NCBI GenBank assembly: GCA_036768485.1
Contig: JAVLUZ010000396.1
Span: 331,877 to 395,876, forward strand
DNA length: 64,000 bases
Direction of reading: 5' to 3'
Source of the DNA: Mermis nigrescens
Lineage: Eukaryota > Nematoda > Enoplea > Mermithida > Mermithidae
Positions 51,201 through 56,040 of the stretch are shown here, piece after piece. Position 1 is the stretch's first letter. Each line of letters begins with the position of its first letter. Position numbers and translations under genes: made by a program. Under the pieces are notes generated by a model. That model searched no databases. It was given only the letters and a program-made list of their open reading frames with translations, and was not told the DNA's origin.

Positions 51201-51236
51201 ATTATAAGCGAAATACGCGAAACTCACGTTTGGTAG
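13049..51236 (+). CDS. DNM1L: Dynamin-related GTPase, DRP1/DNM1L class (13 exons; N-terminus outside)
   Basis: The gene encodes a large GTPase that assembles on mitochondria and peroxisomes and constricts them during fission. Exons: A 13049-13194, B 14922-15043, C 15814-16063, D 17907-18055, E 19904-20008, F 22117-22230, G 22296-22387, H 23271-23391, I 25482-25727, J 28055-28225, K 34244-34475, L 47719-47813, M 51063-51236 (TAG stop 51234-51236). All intron phases agree and give about 671 residues; with the missing ~35-40 N-terminal residues the length fits the usual ~700. G1 (SAGKSS), G3 (DLPGMTK), G4 (TKLD) and G5 (NRSQ) motifs are present, followed by the middle domain, a short variable insert and the effector domain ending ETHVW. 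It has no PH or proline-rich domain, which separates it from classical dynamin. Introns are packed with repeats. No promoter or first exon was found in the window. Confidence 0.95.
13195..14921 (+). other. DRP1 intron A-B
   Basis: AT-rich intron starting GTAAGT. It holds low-complexity A/T tracts (13203-13300), a degraded family II MITE (14256-14427) and an (AAAT)n microsatellite (about 14697-14737). No other gene seen. Confidence 0.8.
14256..14427. mobile_element. hAT-type MITE, family II, degraded copy
   Basis: Contains ACGTAGCTGGCCGTCCTATT on the left and CCCAGAGATACGTGCCTTGG on the right, with the interior 'aaaataacgttcaaaaagtcctatttt' shared with the copies at 20804-20976 and 36613-36777. 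The outer CAGGC tip is lost on the left, and no target duplication is visible. Confidence 0.7.
14922..15043 (+). CDS. DNM1L: DRP1 exon B: GTPase domain insert
   Basis: After acceptor ttgtAG this exon encodes [20 protein letters not shown] followed by [14 protein letters not shown], the loop between switch I and G3 that is typical of DRP1 proteins. Donor GTGAGC. It joins exon A in phase 1 and exon C in phase 0. Confidence 0.93.
15424..15709. mobile_element. hAT-type MITE, family III, intact ends
   Basis: A 286 bp element in DRP1 intron B-C (15044-15813). It starts CATACATGTAACGGCTCG, ends CCCCGTTACATGCATG, and is flanked by an exact 8 bp duplication 'ggtggaag' (15416-15423, 15710-15717). Inside are 'aaaacggccaaaaaa' repeats and G-runs. 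An 8 bp duplication with short inverted ends is the hallmark of hAT elements. Open frames across it are artefacts. Confidence 0.85.
15814..16063 (+). CDS. DNM1L: DRP1 exon C: G3 motif
   Basis: After acceptor catAG it encodes [20 protein letters not shown] and then [13 protein letters not shown], the G3/switch II motif, and continues through [20 protein letters not shown] to DPEG. Donor GTAGCG at 16064. Extending the exon to 15814 restores the conserved [10 protein letters not shown] block upstream of the first Met in frame. Confidence 0.95.
16151..16362. mobile_element. hAT-type MITE, family I, degraded copy
   Basis: Starts CATAAATGGGCAGCATCG and contains the family signature 'gtggtatggcgaaaaaacac', 'tttttcgacgtttctcatcg' and 'cattggcatcaaaaaattg'. 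The right side (tattcggccctctgggt, ccaaactctccccc) follows copy A at 39740-40245. The right tip is diverged. Confidence 0.65.
16363..16574. mobile_element. hAT-type MITE, family III, one end preserved
   Basis: The right end reads ...CCGAAATTTTGGGCCGTTACACGTATG and the interior has 'agctagaaaattttgacc'-like and 'ttggcaaaaagtttcg' phrases as in the copy at 42965-43132. The left end is not preserved. Confidence 0.55.
17280..17906 (+). repeat. Minisatellite of 30-38 bp units ending at the exon D acceptor
   Basis: About 17 units share the order 'acctttataatttttgttg', 'tttttttgag', 'aaaaagt'. The last unit reads 'agtacctttataatttttgt' then 'tggttttttgag', and its final AG is the acceptor of exon D at 17905-17906. 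Most units end in TTTTTTTGAG or TTTTTTTAG, so the array is a row of acceptor-like sequences. Confidence 0.88.
17907..18055 (+). CDS. DNM1L: DRP1 exon D: G4 and G5 motifs
   Basis: Encodes [20 protein letters not shown] (G4 TKLD) and then [18 protein letters not shown] (G5). The acceptor is ttttttgAG, the last unit of a minisatellite. The 3' end is anomalous: the frame needs the exon to end after AAG at 18055, but the next bases are AGTATAA, so the GT sits one base too far along (see findings). Confidence 0.9.
18058..18190. repeat. (AAAATAT)n microsatellite
   Basis: About 17 units of 'aaaatat' directly after exon D. The open frames on the minus strand here (FILYFIFYI repeats) are products of the microsatellite. 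Confidence 0.95.
19499..19670. mobile_element. hAT-type MITE, family VI (CAGGGTTGCCA ends)
   Basis: A 172 bp element. It starts CAGGGTTGCCATGTTGGGGG and its other end, reverse complemented, reads CAGGGCTGCCAAGTGCTG. It is flanked by ctggtcat (19491-19498) and ctggtcct (19671-19678), 7 of 8 matching. It is non-coding and GT-rich. Confidence 0.85.
19904..20008 (+). CDS. DNM1L: DRP1 exon E: start of middle domain
   Basis: After acceptor ttctccAG it encodes [20 protein letters not shown] and [15 protein letters not shown], the end of the G domain and the hinge to the middle (stalk) domain. Donor GTACTT. In phase 0 with exon F. Confidence 0.93.
20051..20322. mobile_element. hAT-type MITE, family III, degraded
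   Basis: Left end CATGAAAAGTTTCGGAGGG is diverged; right end is CCCCCTGTTACATGTCTG. The interior 'gctccaatttttcggccag' and repeated 'ctaaaaatggccaaaaaaca' match the copy at 15424-15709. Confidence 0.65.
20804..20976. mobile_element. hAT-type MITE, family II
   Basis: A 173 bp element. The left end is CAGGCACGTATCTCTGGGG; the right end, reverse complemented, is CAGGCACGTACCATGCCG. Flanks are ctcattaa (20796-20803) and ctcataaa (20977-20984), 7 of 8 matching. It lies in the opposite orientation to the copies at 14256 and 36613. Confidence 0.85.
21121..21850. mobile_element. Fold-back element with ~270 bp arms, Tc1/mariner-type ends
   Basis: The ends read CAGTTGTCGCCATGAAAGAT and, reverse complemented, CAGTGGTCGGCATGAAAGAT. 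The element is flanked by TA on both sides (21119-21120, 21851-21852). CAGT-type ends with a TA duplication are characteristic of Tc1/mariner. The arms (21121 to about 21405, about 21572 to 21850) are nearly complementary throughout; the spacer is ~165 bp. No transposase is encoded, so it is non-autonomous. Confidence 0.85.
22117..22230 (+). CDS. DNM1L: DRP1 exon F: middle domain
   Basis: After acceptor gtccAG it encodes [20 protein letters not shown] and FGEPVKDK, the highly conserved stalk helix of DRP1. Donor GTAATT at 22231. Confidence 0.95.
22296..22387 (+). CDS. DNM1L: DRP1 exon G: middle domain (after a 65 bp intron)
   Basis: After acceptor attttAG it encodes [20 protein letters not shown] followed by [11 protein letters not shown]. 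The intron before it is only 65 bp, against kilobases elsewhere in the gene. Donor GTAATT splits a Leu codon 2+1 with exon H. Confidence 0.92.
22388..23270 (+). other. DRP1 intron G-H
   Basis: AT-rich intron with several 'gtaaagtgta' words in its first half and a long T-rich tract with (TTTTTA) patterns from about 23100 to 23255. No elements with recognisable ends. Confidence 0.75.
23271..23391 (+). CDS. DNM1L: DRP1 exon H: middle domain
   Basis: After acceptor agtgtAG it encodes [20 protein letters not shown] and [19 protein letters not shown], diagnostic of DRP1-type dynamins. Donor GTAAGA. The exon carries no Met-initiated frame, so it is easy to miss. Confidence 0.93.
23392..25481 (+). 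other. DRP1 intron H-I
   Basis: Holds a purine-rich low-complexity tract (about 23750-23860), AT-rich sequence and a ~120 bp tandem array (24840-25470) ending at the exon I acceptor. No gene seen. Confidence 0.75.
24840..25470 (+). repeat. AT-rich ~120 bp tandem array abutting exon I
   Basis: About five units with the order 'ttttgtttatttcgaatttt', 'taattttttaaattttt', 'aatttggaaacat', 'gattagaattgttaaaattt', 'ttcgta'. The 'ttggaaacat' landmark is near 24941, 25062, 25254 and 25375. The last partial unit leads straight into 'ttttttttactttaAG', the exon I acceptor. Confidence 0.8.
25482..25727 (+). CDS. DNM1L: DRP1 exon I: middle domain
   Basis: After acceptor tttaAG it encodes [39 protein letters not shown] and [13 protein letters not shown], the conserved end of the stalk. 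Donor GTATAC at 25728. Its acceptor lies at the end of a ~120 bp tandem array. Confidence 0.95.
25728..28054 (+). other. DRP1 intron I-J
   Basis: AT-rich. It holds a truncated family III MITE (about 26609-26720, starting ATACATGTGAGATGGGG), a (TTTA)n region (26725-26900) and a 66-78 bp tandem array (27150-27690). Short frames in these tracts are low-complexity artefacts. Confidence 0.75.
27150..27690 (+). repeat. Tandem repeat of 66-78 bp, about 6 units, within (TTTA)n
   Basis: The landmark 'tttacatacacatcgctta' recurs at about 27244, 27318, 27392, 27458, 27536 and 27602, separated by (TTTA)n with 'tctatctatt'. Unit length varies through loss or gain of TTTA blocks. A diverged seventh unit (ttacgcattgctta) ends the array. 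Confidence 0.9.
28055..28225 (+). CDS. DNM1L: DRP1 exon J: stalk end and variable insert
   Basis: After acceptor gacAG it encodes [20 protein letters not shown] and then a Gln-rich stretch ([11 protein letters not shown]) that opens the variable insert (insert B). The donor in phase with exon K is GTTCAC at 28226, which is weak. A better-looking GTAATC further on (28263) would put exon K out of frame. The 3' boundary is therefore the least certain in the gene. Confidence 0.82.
28281..28593. mobile_element. hAT-type MITE, family IV
   Basis: A 313 bp element starting CATACATTATCTTGAGGGGG and ending CATGCTGTGCATGTCTG, flanked by gttcacac (28273-28280) and gtttacac (28594-28601), 7 of 8 matching. 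The interior 'gaattgacga', 'tctagaaagatagagcatcg' and 'gccaaaaaacgatg' are shared with 38915-39321. Confidence 0.85.
29640..30400. repeat. GGAAT-type satellite resembling primate satellite II/III
   Basis: The sequence is built from 'gaatg', 'gaatcgaatg' and 'gaatcatcatcgaatg' blocks, the pattern known from human pericentromeric satellites HSATII/HSATIII. Copy quality is best at 29930-30310 and decays outward. Open frames on both strands (NGMESN..., SIPFDSI...) are products of the pentamer. Its presence in an invertebrate intron is unexpected (see findings). Confidence 0.8.
30430..31680. other. Unrecognised DNA, richer in GC than its surroundings
   Basis: No splice-consistent exon, transposon end or RNA gene found. 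Short frames (for example around 30620-31060 on both strands) show no domain. The texture is less AT-rich and has fewer homopolymers than the introns on either side, so it may belong with the satellite as one foreign or chimeric block. Confidence 0.35.
31680..32600. other. GC-rich stretch of unclear nature
   Basis: This stretch has many doubled G and C steps (ggcccgg, cccgg, ttcccgg) and no repeats of the local families until its right end. At 32525-32600 the text resembles the family III MITE at 40513-40730 but with many small changes, which could mean high divergence or low consensus accuracy. No gene supported. Confidence 0.35.
32525..32643. mobile_element. Family III MITE, right-end fragment
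   Basis: Ends CCCCAAATTTCGAGCCGTTACACATGTATG, nearly identical to the right end of 40513-40730. The left part is garbled or diverged and its boundary is unknown. Confidence 0.55.
33370..33660 (+). repeat. (TTTA)n/(TTTG)n compound repeat with ~100 bp super-units
   Basis: Runs of tttatttatttg and tttgtttgtttg alternate. A block 'ctatttattgtatgtttatt' followed by 'tgtttgtttgtt' and 'cattcatttatta' occurs two to three times at about 100 bp spacing. All open frames here are low complexity. Confidence 0.85.
34244..34475 (+). CDS. DNM1L: DRP1 exon K: variable insert and start of effector domain
   Basis: After acceptor ctaaAG it encodes a Ser/Pro/Asn-rich linker ([20 protein letters not shown]) and then [15 protein letters not shown], the start of the GTPase effector domain. 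Donor GTAAAA splits a Glu codon 1+2 with exon L. The acceptor is preceded by three 'ctttacacta' repeats. Confidence 0.9.
35938..36222. mobile_element. hAT-type MITE, family I
   Basis: A 285 bp element starting CACACGTGGGCGTGGGG and ending GGTGCTGCCCACCTATG. The flanks gtaatgcc/gtattacc match 6 of 8. C-runs and G-runs bracket a core with 'tttgatgccattgg' and 'ctcaatgagaaacgtcgaaa'. Confidence 0.75.
36613..36777. mobile_element. hAT-type MITE, family II, intact ends
   Basis: A 165 bp element with CAGGCACGTAGCTGG at one end and, reverse complemented, CAGGCACGTAGCTGTGGGGG at the other. The exact 8 bp duplication 'gtttgtaa' lies at 36605-36612 and 36778-36785. This is the cleanest family II copy and defines its ends. 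Confidence 0.92.
37020..37267. mobile_element. hAT-type MITE, family I
   Basis: A 248 bp element starting CACTCATGGGCGTGGGG and ending GGTGCTGCCCACCTATG. Flanks are attccatc/attctaac (6 of 8). Inserted into the mariner-like remnant. Confidence 0.75.
37677..38233 (-). repeat. Tandem pair of tRNA-derived SINE-like units (280 bp each)
   Basis: Units 37677-37956 and 37957-38233 are almost identical. On the minus strand each contains an A-box (GTGGCGTAGTGGTAAACA) and a consensus B-box (GGTTCGAACC), at 37756-37821 and 38036-38101. Next to it lie a hairpin (cgagtttt...aaaactcg) and an 'aaccaccctatata' segment like the mariner end just upstream. The anticodon arm does not fold properly, so these are tRNA-derived repeats and not tRNA genes. 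Confidence 0.7.
38536..39505. mobile_element. hAT-like element, family V, with a nested MITE
   Basis: The right end is CCTGGATAGAGGCCTG and the left CCGGTCCGTATTCAGG, with flanks aatgtagt (38528-38535) and gatgtagt (39506-39513), 7 of 8 matching. Interior blocks ('attgtttttctttgtaaa', 'gatgagaaatcag', 'tttttcttcacc') follow the copy at 45269-45769. A 407 bp family IV MITE (38915-39321) lies inside. Confidence 0.75.
38915..39321. mobile_element. hAT-type MITE, family IV, intact ends
   Basis: A 407 bp element with CATACATGATCTTGGGG at one end and, reverse complemented, CATACATGCACAGTATGGG at the other. The exact 8 bp duplication 'aatgtgag' is at 38907-38914 and 39322-39329. It contains the hairpin motif GGCGCTTCGCGCC. 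Confidence 0.92.
39740..40245. mobile_element. hAT-type MITE, family I, copy A (interrupted by copy B)
   Basis: Starts (T)ACAGGTGGGCAGCACC and ends CCACGCCCACGTGTG, with flanks tacgccat (39732-39739) and tacgccac (40246-40253). Copy B (39933-40195) has inserted near its right end; joining the outer parts gives a normal-length family member. Confidence 0.82.
39933..40195. mobile_element. hAT-type MITE, family I, copy B, 263 bp
   Basis: Starts CATACGTGGGCACCAAG and ends CGCCCAGGTGTG, with the exact 8 bp duplication 'gtgcatac' (39925-39932, 40196-40203). It is the same 263 bp length as the copies at 41414 and 57981, so these three form a young subgroup. Confidence 0.93.
40513..40730. mobile_element. 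hAT-type MITE, family III
   Basis: A 218 bp element with CATACATATAACGGGGGG at one end and, reverse complemented, CATACATGTAACGGCTCG at the other. Flanks are cttagtac (40505-40512) and cctagtac (40731-40738), 7 of 8 matching. Confidence 0.88.
41414..41676. mobile_element. hAT-type MITE, family I, 263 bp
   Basis: Starts CATACGTGGGCAGCAAG and ends CGCCCAGGTGTG, with the exact 8 bp duplication 'tagctaac' (41406-41413, 41677-41684). The nearby open frame on the minus strand is an artefact of the element. Confidence 0.93.
41746..41815. mobile_element. hAT-like end fragment (CAGGCCCTTAACCAGGGGGG)
   Basis: A 5' end similar to family V, with G- and C-runs and 'gctcgagcccccccc', then no matching right end within reach. 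Possibly truncated. Confidence 0.45.
42965..43132. mobile_element. hAT-type MITE, family III
   Basis: Starts ATACGTGTAACAGGGGGATA and ends GAAGCCGTTACATGTATTCG. The surrounding text ('gcatcgtcaggaacgctaaa' before, 'tttttgagcccaagaaatgt' after) is the right part of a family IV MITE, so this copy inserted into one. Flanks tatccat on both sides suggest the duplication. Confidence 0.75.
43528..43740. mobile_element. hAT-type MITE, family VII, intact ends
   Basis: A 213 bp element with CAGTGGCGGATCTAGGATTT at one end and, reverse complemented, CAGGGGCGGATTTAGGGGG at the other. The exact 8 bp duplication 'tctgtatt' is at 43520-43527 and 43741-43748. Confidence 0.93.
45195..45247. repeat. (TTA)n microsatellite
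   Basis: About 17 TTA units directly left of the family V element. The Asn-repeat frame on the minus strand is its translation. Confidence 0.95.
45269..45769. mobile_element. hAT-like element, family V, best copy
   Basis: A 501 bp element with CAGGCCCGTATCCAGGGGGC at one end and, reverse complemented, CAAGCCCGTATCCAGGATT at the other. Flanks are attatcat (45261-45268) and attatgat (45770-45777), 7 of 8 matching. No transposase frame. Confidence 0.88.
45920..46170. other. GC-rich patch plus MITE-like sequence
   Basis: 45925-45990 is a string of 'ggccccgg' repeats with a small inverted repeat (gccccggggcctaggccccgg). 46007-46170 has CATACATGG at the left and CCCACACGTG at the right like family I, but no target duplication is found. 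A shorter 'gccccggcgccagggcc' patch lies at 44360. Confidence 0.4.
46806..47062. mobile_element. hAT-type MITE, family I
   Basis: A 257 bp element starting CACATCTGGGCGTGGGG and ending TTGCTGCCCACGTATG. Flanks are attacatc (46798-46805) and gttacatc (47063-47070), 7 of 8 matching. Confidence 0.88.
47719..47813 (+). CDS. DNM1L: DRP1 exon L: GTPase effector domain
   Basis: After acceptor tttttAG it encodes [20 protein letters not shown] and [11 protein letters not shown]. The exon has no Met-initiated open frame and sits alone after a 13.2 kb intron. Donor GTAACT at 47814; phase 0 with exon M. Confidence 0.93.
48480..51062 (+). repeat. Tandem array derived from the intron/exon M boundary, about 15 units
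   Basis: Units of about 85-135 bp carry 'gtttacacttatgt', 'tttgtttactttacactcg', 'ttttcggccattttgctgg', 'ttcgggataatttacaacac' and 'gaattgactagtcagtgg'. Copies of the 'gataatttacaac' block lie near 48481 (isolated), 49101, 49202, 49315, 49397, 49511, 49648, 49752, 49877, 50403, 50513, 50641, 50749, 50840 and 50934. The true exon start 'ggctcAG' + 'gataatttgcaaagcgaatt' at 51056 is the same sequence. In the copies it would read DNLQHELTSQ, against [10 protein letters not shown] in exon M. Most copies have GG where the acceptor AG stands; a few (49315, 49397, 49877) keep an AG. Confidence 0.88.
49898..50316. mobile_element. Family VIII element inserted in the array
   Basis: A 419 bp element starting CAGTGTTTATTG and ending AAAAAAGCCGAG, flanked by the exact 8 bp 'cacgaatt' (49890-49897, 50317-50324), which is itself part of the array unit. 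It carries 'ctttgtacat' and 'tacaaaga' palindromic pieces as at 10711-10850. The ends are not clearly inverted copies, so the superfamily is only suggested by the 8 bp duplication. Confidence 0.75.
51063..51236 (+). CDS. DNM1L: DRP1 exon M: C-terminus of effector domain and stop
   Basis: After acceptor ggctcAG it encodes [40 protein letters not shown] and EIRETHVW, then TAG. This is the usual C-terminus of DRP1. The first ~33 bases of the exon, with the acceptor and its pyrimidine tract, resemble the unit of the tandem array that fills the preceding intron. Confidence 0.95.
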   Translation, partial: DNLQSELVSQLYKLDKLDALLLESDQIAQRRKEAAEMLDALQKASQIISEIRETHVW

Positions 51237-53300
51237 CCTAAAACGATGCATTTTTCTATATCCGTCGTCCAGAACGTTTTATTTTCGGTTGTTTTCGATT
51301 TTTTAATGAACGATTTTTTGCGAAATCGGTTCAAATTAGTCGCTTTTACGAAAAATTGTGAGCCCGTCGCTTTCTTGTTTCTATGAATTTATTTGAATTG
51401 ATCAATTTAGAACGACCGCTTTACGGACGCCGATCATACGTGGGCAGCAAGAAAATTTTGGGGGTGCAAGATTTTGTGAAGGTCAAAAATGACCTTAAAA
51501 ATGGTGGTATGGCGAAAAAACACCATTTTTCGGCTACGTTATCGAGCACTATCCATTGGCATCAAAAATTGCGAGAAAACGGAAAAAAATTCAAAAATTG
51601 AATTCGGGGGGGGGAGAGGAGCTCGATGAGAAACGTTGAAAAATGTTGTCTTTTCGCCATACCACCATTTTAAAAATCAATTTTTTGACTTTTGAAATAA
51701 TTTTGCACCTCTTCACAGAACTTTGGTGGCGTTCACCCACGCACTACAGTAATCTTAGAAATTTGAGAATTTAGTCGAATTCGCAGTATTGCTTTTTTCC
51801 GATTTCTTTTCATGAATTCCGCTTATTTATCTTTGAATACATAGTACTGCGTTTTGTTATTTTCTGTAGACAGTGCGTGCGATTCGTTTTTCTTGCGCCT
51901 TGACTAATTAGATTCTTTGCTTGCACAGCTTGCATTTTCAATCCGATAATAAATTACAGTCCATTTTCAGTAGGATCAGTTCAGTTTTAATTGGCTCGAT
52001 ATTGAACTATGGTCTATTCCGTTCCAAACGTCCCATTTTTCGCTTTCTGGCTTATTAATGTAGCAGAATATGTACTAGCACTCTGAACGATAAATACAAC
52101 AACAAAGAGCTCTATTCCGGGCTGTCATCTTCTATAAAAATTATGTAATAATTTTTATAGTTTTTTGGTTCGAAAAGGATTATAGAATTTTGATGAAAAT
52201 ATATAACGAAAATGGTTTTACCCTATCTGATTCCGGCGATAGCAAAATGGCGAGGCCGGCCAATCCAATCCCCACAACTACCTGCGTTATAGTGCAACTC
52301 TAGGTAGTTACTTTTCTTGCTTTATATACACCAAACAATTTTACAGACTATGGCGCTCACAGAGTCGATGTCGACACGCCAGGAAATAAAAAGAACGTAC
52401 TGGCACTAATCAAGCCGAACCAATAATGGCTGATGGGGGGTTTTACAGTAGAAGAGAAAAGAAAAGAGAATGTAATGTTTTTTTAACAGAAATGAGCGCT
52501 ACTTGCGCATAGATTTATCCGGTCTCTGCACAGGCTTACCGTGAATAGCGGTCATGTTGCCTATGTTTTAGATGTAAAGAAATAATAGGGGACTTATTTG
52601 TGTTCAACAGGCTAAACGCATTAGTGTGTCCCTCGCAACACATGGTGAAGTAGGTCCAACCATAAGATGCTGCGTGACTAATTCGCCTCCGCACGTCCTA
52701 CTGTCGGAAACTAACCGACTGTAAAGTAGTCGATAAACATGGCTGGATCGCCAAACTGGCTCTCAAAGACCGGATGGTCGTACTAAACACACTAATGTGC
52801 GTTATTGTTGGGGATCCAACAAATGGAAAATTTCGAGAAAATAATTGAAATTTTGTAGGTTGGGCCCCTGTGGATTGGGGAGAGAAATTTGAATTGAAAA
52901 GTATGGCGGCTGAATCCATGACTGAGCATCTGTCAAGTAGTGCAGAGATCGGAAAAATAAATTTGAATGAAAGAAAAATTAAGTAGATTTTAGATAAAAT
53001 TAAGATAATATAATATAAGGCCAAAAATTGCTTTGAGCAAGAGAAAAATCAACGAGATTAAAATAACAAGATTATGCAAGATTTAAAGACGAGATTTTAA
53101 AGGCACAAGGAATGACGAAATGCAAACTAGTAGAATAATGACAAGAAAAGGATAAAATCTGAATAAAACGACATTGATCCAACAAACAAGAAACTGCTGG
53201 CCATCGGCAATGAACGCAGAGTCCAAATATAGGTTGAAAAGTCAAATGTGGCTACTTTCGACATTTCGGATTGGGCTTCGTCATCGGATAGAAATGTGAC
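51237..53300. other. DRP1 3' flank and intergenic DNA
   Basis: After the stop there is no obvious poly(A) signal close by; AT-rich 3' UTR is likely. A rearranged family I MITE lies at 51435-51744. From 52300 to 53300 the GC content rises and no gene is recognised. This is where a 3' LTR of the minus-strand retroelement might be expected, but I could not define one. Confidence 0.45.
51435..51744. mobile_element. Rearranged family I MITE (palindromic copy)
   Basis: Starts CATACGTGGGCAGCAAGAAA and follows the family to 'aaaaattgaattcggggg'. It then continues with the family core in reverse complement ('ctcgatgagaaacgttgaaa', 'tttgactttt', 'cacagaactttggtggcg') and ends in a CCCACGCACTAC end. 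It is therefore head-to-head and not simple. No target duplication seen. Confidence 0.65.
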
Positions 53301-56040
53301 AACCGAATCTAATGGTGTAATGAATTGCTAGAGACATGATCAGCGGCATTGCGGTGAGCAATCGTCATCAAAAAGATTGATGCGCGGTTGCATACTTTTG
53401 CAAAAATGTAGGTGTTTGTTGTATGGAATCGCATCAGGCGTTGGCGCTCCGAACCCGTAATAAATGCGTGGTTGGCTAGAGGGCATAGTCGGACAACAAA
53501 AATCGTCCTGGATAGAACGCGGCAGTGGAGGAAAGCAGTCGAACCCTCCAAAACTATTGATAGAGTGCGGTGGTGACCGCGATCAATGTTGATCGCAACT
53601 TGAACGGCTGCTGGACCGCGGCAATGAACGGCGCTGCTGCTGCCGCGGCAACCAACGCGTTGGTGATGGGAAACGCCCAAAACCTCCACATGGACGCAGC
53701 GGCGACTGTTGCTGCGGCGTTTTGCGTTGCTGCTGATGGTGACGGCCGCTGTTGTCGGTGGACCGCTGCGACTAACGCGTTGGTGATGGGCAACACCCGA
53801 CACCTTTGCATTGACGCTGCGGCGACCATTGGTGCGGCACTGAGTGCGGCGGCAGGGTTGAATGCAGCCGTTGCTGCTATGGGTGGCGAATGGAGCTGCC
53901 AGTGGGCCGCAGCAACCTACGCATTGGTGACAGGAAACAACCAAAACATCCGCTAGAATGCTGCGGCAACCGCTGCTCCGCTTGTTTACACAGTGTTGAC
54001 ATCACCGGTTTCTGACTTTGAGATTGCCTGAAACGAGAAAAATAAGGTCTGGGTTGTGAATGTGATGGCTCTGATAACATCGCCAGTTGGCGGTATATCA
54101 TCGCCTGCCTCTCGCGTTGTTCTTTCCATGTTTGATTCACCAGATACGCCCATCGGGTATGCTCGTATTTGTTCTTATCTCGACAGCTGGCCCTTAAAAA
54201 AGGAATAGCTTCGTGTTAGGATCGTAAATGTTCCATGTACGCATTCTGATCCTCATGCCTTATATCAGAGGCAACAGCTAAAGTGCCCAGGCAACGCGTG
54301 ACTGTGACAACGCGGCGGCGGCATTGGTTGAGTCTCGTGCTTGGCCTGTTCAATTCGCATTTGAGCTTAACGTGTTTCGATTTGAGCCTGTAAAGAAAGA
54401 TCAAGAACGTCGCGCTTCTTTTTTGCCTGGGGTCCAGATGGGCCCTGCAATGGCGCTATGTTTTTGGGATTGGCGTCATTGTTGGTTTTGGCGGAATCGG
54501 TCCAACTCCACAGGTAGCTTTTTCTGGAGGTGTAACAATGAGTGTTGTTGGGATTTATGGCGGCCAAATTGAGCGGGCATGGATAGCTCTGGATCCGTCA
54601 CTTTGCGTATTTGCTGTATATTGCGATGTAATGCGGCTGGATCCTAAATTTCTTTGGCCAGTTCTGGGAACTCTGGGAAAGCCTACCTCGGAAACTGGGT
54701 GTAGGTTGGTCCAAAAAACGCTGCAAGCATCGGGCAATGGAGTTTTTCACAGCATTTGCCAGCCAATTCCAGGATCGCCATACAAAGCTGCAAACGTATA
54801 GAAGCGTTGATCTAAATAGCGCATAAGTGACGTAGCTTGCATCACGTGCGCAGTAGCAAAAATTGGTTTGTGGCTGAAAGTGGTTTCATATTTGCATTTG
54901 AATTCGCAAAGCGCTTCAAAAATATAGACCATTTGCCAAATAGTGATGCACAAGCGGCGCCATATGATCAGGTTGAGGATACATTCGGTGCAGAAAAAAT
55001 TCCGGCTGCCAGCTAGTTCTGGTGCAAATGTTCATTTGAGGCGGTGTCGGCAAAAATGGATGATTTGCCACATATGGAATGCTAAGTTCGTATAGCATGT
55101 AGCCAGTCGTAATGAACATGTGATTTTGTGTGAACAGCGGATCCGGATAGAACAGTTGATGAAAAACACAGGGCTGCGTTATGAAACGCGGCACAGCCTG
55201 GTTTCTAGGCCCTTGGTTCTCTTCCACATCGGTGGGTAATCTAGTCAAAATCGCTGGCCTGTCCGGCGGATTTGCGATTATGCAATATTGCAAATAACAT
55301 GCATACTTCGAGTTGTAGGCAACTTGAATATTGTCGCATAGGCCTTGTACAATTCCAGGCCATCTTCTGGGCCAAGCCACTCGCGAAAATTGTGAAAATT
55401 GTCTACAGACAAGCAAGGCTGGTTTGTTTCCCTCAACTCTTGCATGACTTGATGGAAAAAATTCGCGTAGGCTGTGTCACGCCGTTGCTCTTCCATATTT
55501 TCAACCTGCATTGGCTGCTCCATTGGAGCTTCAACGCTCTGTTGTGGCGTGGCTGACTGAAAAATTTGGGGAATTTGATGTGACGGCAATGGCTGAGCCA
55601 CAGGGAACGGCAATGACATATTTGACATGATATTGGCAATGTCCATTGGCATTGTACATGCTGTCGGGGGCGTGACTGAAGCAGGAATTGCTTGTAAGGG
55701 CGCAAAACAAGATTTTTGTTTGGTTGCCAGTTGAGAAACAAATAGCAAATTTTTGACATCCAAGGGACTCAGTGGTTGTGGCTGCAACTGGATTTCTATC
55801 AAAAATGTTTATCTGTACGACGTCTGGAGGCCTACTCGACGTTGACGGCCTGTCGCTGATGTTCTTATCAGGAGTTGCCTGTTGTGCCAATGGCAGCGCT
55901 TGCTGTCGCGCTTGTTTAGGCGATGGTTCTGGCGTTTGCTCAAAGGGCAGATTGCCTTCTTCATCTCTTTCATATGCATCCAAAACTATCATCATTGGAT
56001 CTTCGCCATCCGACTCTGACTCATTTCTGGTATAATTTCG
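53300..56040 (-). pseudogene. ORF Y: unrecognised protein downstream of integrase, many frame breaks
   Basis: I do not recognise this protein. Reading down the minus strand it opens with an acidic segment (ESDGEDPMMIVLDAYERDEE near 56000), then a Pro/Gln-rich segment (TPEPSPKQARQQALPLAQQ; QPQPLSPLD; HQIPQIFQSATPQQ). A folded-looking part follows (DNFHNFREWLGPEDGLELYK near 55400; FITQPCVFHQLFYPDPL; MLYELSIPYVANHPFLP; HMAPLVHHYLANGLYF near 54940), then basic stretches (54.4-53.9 kb) and a degenerate 120-144 bp tandem repeat at 53640-53960. At least five frame changes separate these pieces. It directly follows ORF X on the same strand. An env- or accessory-position gene is one guess; a separate gene or element is possible. 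Confidence 0.5.
53640..53970 (-). repeat. Three-unit tandem repeat (120-144 bp) inside ORF Y
   Basis: The block 'aacgcgttggtgatggg' with a following 'gacgcagcggcgac'-like block recurs at about 53654, 53774 and 53918. On the minus strand it encodes repeated ITNALVAA and NAAATVAAASM-like phrases. The + strand Ala-rich frame over the same bases is its shadow. Confidence 0.7.

Noticed and set aside
51900..53300. 3' LTR of the gypsy element
   Set aside because: No TG...CA pair with an adjacent polypurine tract on the correct strand could be fixed, and the partner LTR is outside the window. A purine run at 52452-52474 is on the wrong strand.
53570..53956. Ala-rich + strand open frame with a repeated TNALVMGN phrase
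   Set aside because: It lies opposite ORF Y and results from the three-unit tandem repeat; composition is low complexity and it has no domain.
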